Shown in pieces: positions 35,901 through 38,953 of a stretch of 38,953 nt of DNA. Below the pieces are notes generated by a model. The model had not been told where the DNA came from, searched no databases, and saw only the letters and a list, made by a program, of their open reading frames with translations. Source of the stretch: Xylaria sp. FL1777 (lineage: Eukaryota; Ascomycota; Sordariomycetes; Xylariales; Xylariaceae); the NCBI GenBank assembly GCA_022578965.1, contig MU400806.1, positions 1 through 38,953 of the forward strand, given 5' to 3'. The translations under genes were made by a program, and so were the position numbers. How positions within the stretch are numbered: the stretch's first letter is position 1; each line of letters starts with the position of its first letter.

Positions 35901-36700
35901 ACCTAACTTTTTATTATTATTACTACTTTTATTATTAAAATTATTTATAATGTTAAAAATGCTAAATATTAAAAGTTTTAAACTTACTGCTTTAAAGCTT
36001 TATAATAAATTTATAAATATAAAAGCCTTTTTAATTTATGTTAAACTTTATTTAAAATAGCACTTTATTACTATTATAAAAAAAAACTAAAAAGTAATAA
36101 TTATTTTACAATTTTTGTTAAAAAAAGTACTAAAATAGTTTTAACTTATTTTAAAGAATTTTTTAAAAGCTAACAAATTAACTAACTTTAAGCTAAAAAC
36201 AAAAAATTTTTTTAAAAACTACGTTAAGTTTAAAAATTAAATAAAAGCACTATTTAAAAATACTTAAAAGGCAAAACATACAAAAAAAGCACTTTATTAC
36301 TTAAAACAAACAAAAGCAGCAATAAATTATGCTATAAAATTTAAACAATTAGCAGCAATTTTAAAAATGCTTAAGCTTATACTATTTTATTTATTTTATA
36401 ATAAACTTAAGACCTAAGTTTAAAATAAACTATATAAAATAAATAAACTAGCAAAAATTAATATATATATTAATATAGCTATTATAATTAATTAATAATT
36501 ATTTAACCGGTATTTTAAAACTAAAAAAACTAAAAAAAACAAAAAAAAAAATACTTAAAAAAGTATTAAATAAAGATTTAAGCAAATCAATAAAGTTTAA
36601 AAATAACAATTTTAAAATATATTTAAAGTTAAATATTATAACTATAAAAAAAAAAAACACTTTTAAAAATAATGCTAATTTAAAAAAAAAAACAAAAAAA
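35900..36700 (+). pseudogene. gag: gag of D3 (retrotransposon gag domain)
   Basis: Plus strand. After a first part around 35960-36130 (KLYFK*HF near 36044) the frame reads FFKNYVKFKN*IKALFKN (about 36207-36260), then LYYLKQTKAAINYAIKFKQL (about 36292-36350), then LFYLFYNKLKT (about 36380-36412) and IDIAI-like text near 36465. This spacing is the capsid-type gag domain of Gypsy elements, with its L-x-x-L-K-Q-T, Y-A-x-x-F and F-Y-x-G-L blocks. Gly and Glu codons are now Lys/Asn. A zinc knuckle should follow near 36820-36870 but is not convincing. The start codon cannot be fixed. Confidence 0.8.
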
Positions 36701-36899
36701 AAAAGCTATAAAAAAAAAAAGATTTTTTAACTTAAAAAAAAAGTACAAGTTATAAAAATTTAAAACAACAAAAAATAACAAAACAATTTAAAAAATACGT
36801 TTTTAAAGCAAAAGTATAAAGTTACTATTTTAAGTTAAAACAAAAATGCTACATTAAACAAATCTAAATGCTTTATTTATATAAGTTAAAATAAACAAG

Positions 36900-38953
36900 C
36901 ATATAAATATTATTTAAAAGCTTTATAGTTATTAAAACAAATTATAAAAAAATATATTTGCTATATAAACAATTAAAGTAATTTAATATATAACTTAAAA
37001 AAATAGTTTAATTAAAAATAATAAACAATAAAAAGTAATAAATTAATATAGTTAATAAACTTATAAAACTACAAAAACTTTAAATTACTAAAGCTTAAAA
37101 TGTAACTTAAAAAAAAATTATATTTAAAAAAATAAAACTATAACTATAAATAATATAATTATTAAACTAATTATAAACTATTAAAATACTTAGTTATTAA
37201 ATAAACTTAAAAAAATAAAACTTATAAAACTTTAAAGCAAAAATAAATAAAATTAAAAGCTATAAAAAACACTACAAAAAAAAAACTAATAAAAATAAAC
37301 GAAGTATTTTTATAGCTTAAACTGCTTTAAATATAACAAAACAAAAAAGCACTAATAGTTAGCATAAAAACTAATATATTTTAAAAACTAAAACTAGCAA
37401 TTTAATTAATTACTAAAAGTTATTACTATAATAAAACTATAATAAAAAACAATAATAATATTTTATGCTTAAAAAATTTAAAACATAATAAAATATTATA
37501 AAATTGCTATATAATATATTATTGCTATTAATATTTATTTAATAAACTAAAAAATAATTAGTTTTTTAAACAAATTGCAAAAATAAAAATATAAAACCTT
37601 TATAAATTAAAATAATTAATTATAATTATAGTTTACTATAAAAATCTATAAAAATTTGCAACATTTAAAGAAAATTTTAATTATACTTATAATATTATTT
37701 TAAAAAAATATAAAAATAACTGCTATAAATATTACTAGCTAATTAAAGCATAATTATACTAAAAAATAGTTGCTAAAAGCAAAAAAGCTTAAAAACTATA
37801 ATTTAAAGCTTAACTAAAAGCAAAAATAAAACAAAGCGCAATAACATCTAAAATGCAAAATAAAACAAACATTTAAACATTTTACAAAAAAAAATCAAAA
37901 AACAAAATAAGCACTTGCTAAAAAAGCAGCAAGTAGCTAAAAAAACTAAAGCTTTACATAAAGTTTAATATAATAACTAATAAAACTAATTTAAAGTTAA
38001 ACTTATATATTAAAAAAAAAAATATAATATTTTAATTAATTTAAAAATATAAACTAACATAATTTTACTTAAAGTAGTAAAATAAAATAAAATTCTTTAA
38101 AAATATAAGCAAAAATCCTAAAAAATTAAAAGATTTAATAAAAGCACTTTTAGCTATAATAATAATTACGTACTTAAAAAAACTAAACTTTTTAATATAT
38201 TTATATAAAAATACAAAAAACAAATTATATTAAATATTGCTAATATATTTAATTATAATATTATTTTAAAAATATTATAGCTAAAAACTAGCAACTTTTT
38301 AATTTAATAAAAAGCAAAAATTATTAATTAAAAAAATAAAAAACAAAGCAAAAAAATTAGAAAAATCGCAAAAAAAATTCTAAACAAAATACTAAAAGTA
38401 TATTACAAATTTTATAAACTATTTAAAAAAAAAAAAAAAAAAAAACTTTTTAAATATAGCTTATAAAACTACTATATTTCTATTAAAGAAAAATGTTAAT
38501 TAAAGCTTTATTAAATATACTATATAAGCTTAAACAAAACAAATGCTTTATAAAAATACATTTAAAAAAACTTAGCAAAAAAATTCTTAAAAAAATCTTA
38601 ATTATTTGCTAAATATTTTATAGTACTAGTACTTAAAATAAAAAATAAAAAACAACTAATTAATAAAAAGAAAAAACTAATATAGCAAATAATAGTTAAC
38701 TATTAACTATTAAACATAATTATTATTGCAAATAAATATTTTTTTACTTTACTAGTAATTATAAAAAAAAATATTAACTAAACAAAATAGTTTATAGTAG
38801 TTAATATTCTAAATAAATATTATGCTATTAAAATAGCTAAAGAAAAAAAATAAAAAATTGCTATATAAACAGTATATAAACTATATAAATATATAGTTAT
38901 GCTATAAAAACTACAAAATATATTAGCTAGCTTTTAATATATAATAATAATAA
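36900..38953 (+). pseudogene. pol: pol of D3: protease region and start of RT
   Basis: Plus-strand pol running off the window. Protease is expected near 37000-37700 but no Asp-Thr/Ser-Gly motif was readable. From about 38380 the pre-RT linker is visible (KVYYKFYKLFKKK), then KNLAKKFLKKS near 38570-38600 and FIVLVLKIKNKK near 38615-38650. RT blocks follow, including IAKEKK*KIAI*TVYKLYKY and then IVMLQ-like text near 38830-38910, where stops replace former Trp and Gln. The catalytic YxDD box would lie just beyond the window end. Confidence 0.75.

Larger units (their letters stand above)
34798..38953 (+). mobile_element. Copy D3: Gypsy chromovirus, family 2, 5' half
   Basis: Plus-strand copy inserted in G, with its 5' LTR, leader, gag and the start of pol inside the window; the rest is off the right edge. 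It complements D1, which has the 3' half, so the two together show most of the family 2 layout. Its LTR retains more GC than the D2 LTR, which suggests a younger copy. Confidence 0.85.

Noticed and set aside
1..38953. Mitochondrial, apicoplast or Plasmodium-like AT-rich genome
   Set aside because: No rRNA, tRNA or organellar genes were seen, and the content is Gypsy and Tad-like elements with transition-type decay typical of fungal repeats.

Overview
The window is about 39 kb of extremely AT-rich DNA with no intact gene. It consists almost entirely of heavily mutated, mutually nested retrotransposons. All calls come from hand reading and partial hand translation. Domain limits are therefore approximate, while several element ends are exact because duplicated copies and empty sites could be compared. 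The element types (three chromodomain Ty3/Gypsy lineages or fragments and one Tad-like LINE) and the massive C-to-T/G-to-A decay point to an AT-rich compartment of a filamentous ascomycete genome. The species cannot be named.

I use letters for the elements. Family 1 (copies A and B) is a ~7.86 kb Gypsy element with 193-bp LTRs. Family 2 (copies D1, D2, D3) is a Gypsy element with ~494-bp LTRs. E is a complete 8030-bp Gypsy element with 213-bp LTRs. F is a 5.14 kb Tad-like LINE. G is a partial, unidentified element.

Left nest: B (18842-30566, + strand) is interrupted by D1, which ends at 18841, and by F (24097-29233, - strand). D1 (7358-18841, + strand) is interrupted by E (9967-17996) and by A (1-7357, - strand). 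The missing 5' parts of B and D1 and the last ~500 bp of A should lie left of the window.

Right nest: after a 57-bp spacer (30567-30623), D2 (- strand) starts with its 3' LTR and is broken at 32341/32342 by G (+), which is broken at 34797/34798 by D3 (+). D3 has its 5' LTR, gag and the start of pol and runs off the window. Family 1 thus sits inside family 2 inside family 1, and family 2 inside G inside family 2.

The pol genes are recognisable by RT, RNase H, integrase and chromodomain patterns in which Gln and Trp codons have become stops, and Asp, Glu and Gly have become Asn and Lys. The most notable observation is the mutation signature. In the internal sequences almost every surviving C is preceded by a purine (65 of 66 C/G positions in six sampled 60-base lines). 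CpA and CpT both survive, so the lost context looks like pyrimidine-C, not the classical CpA of repeat-induced point mutation. LTRs and LINE ends keep many more of these sites than the interiors.
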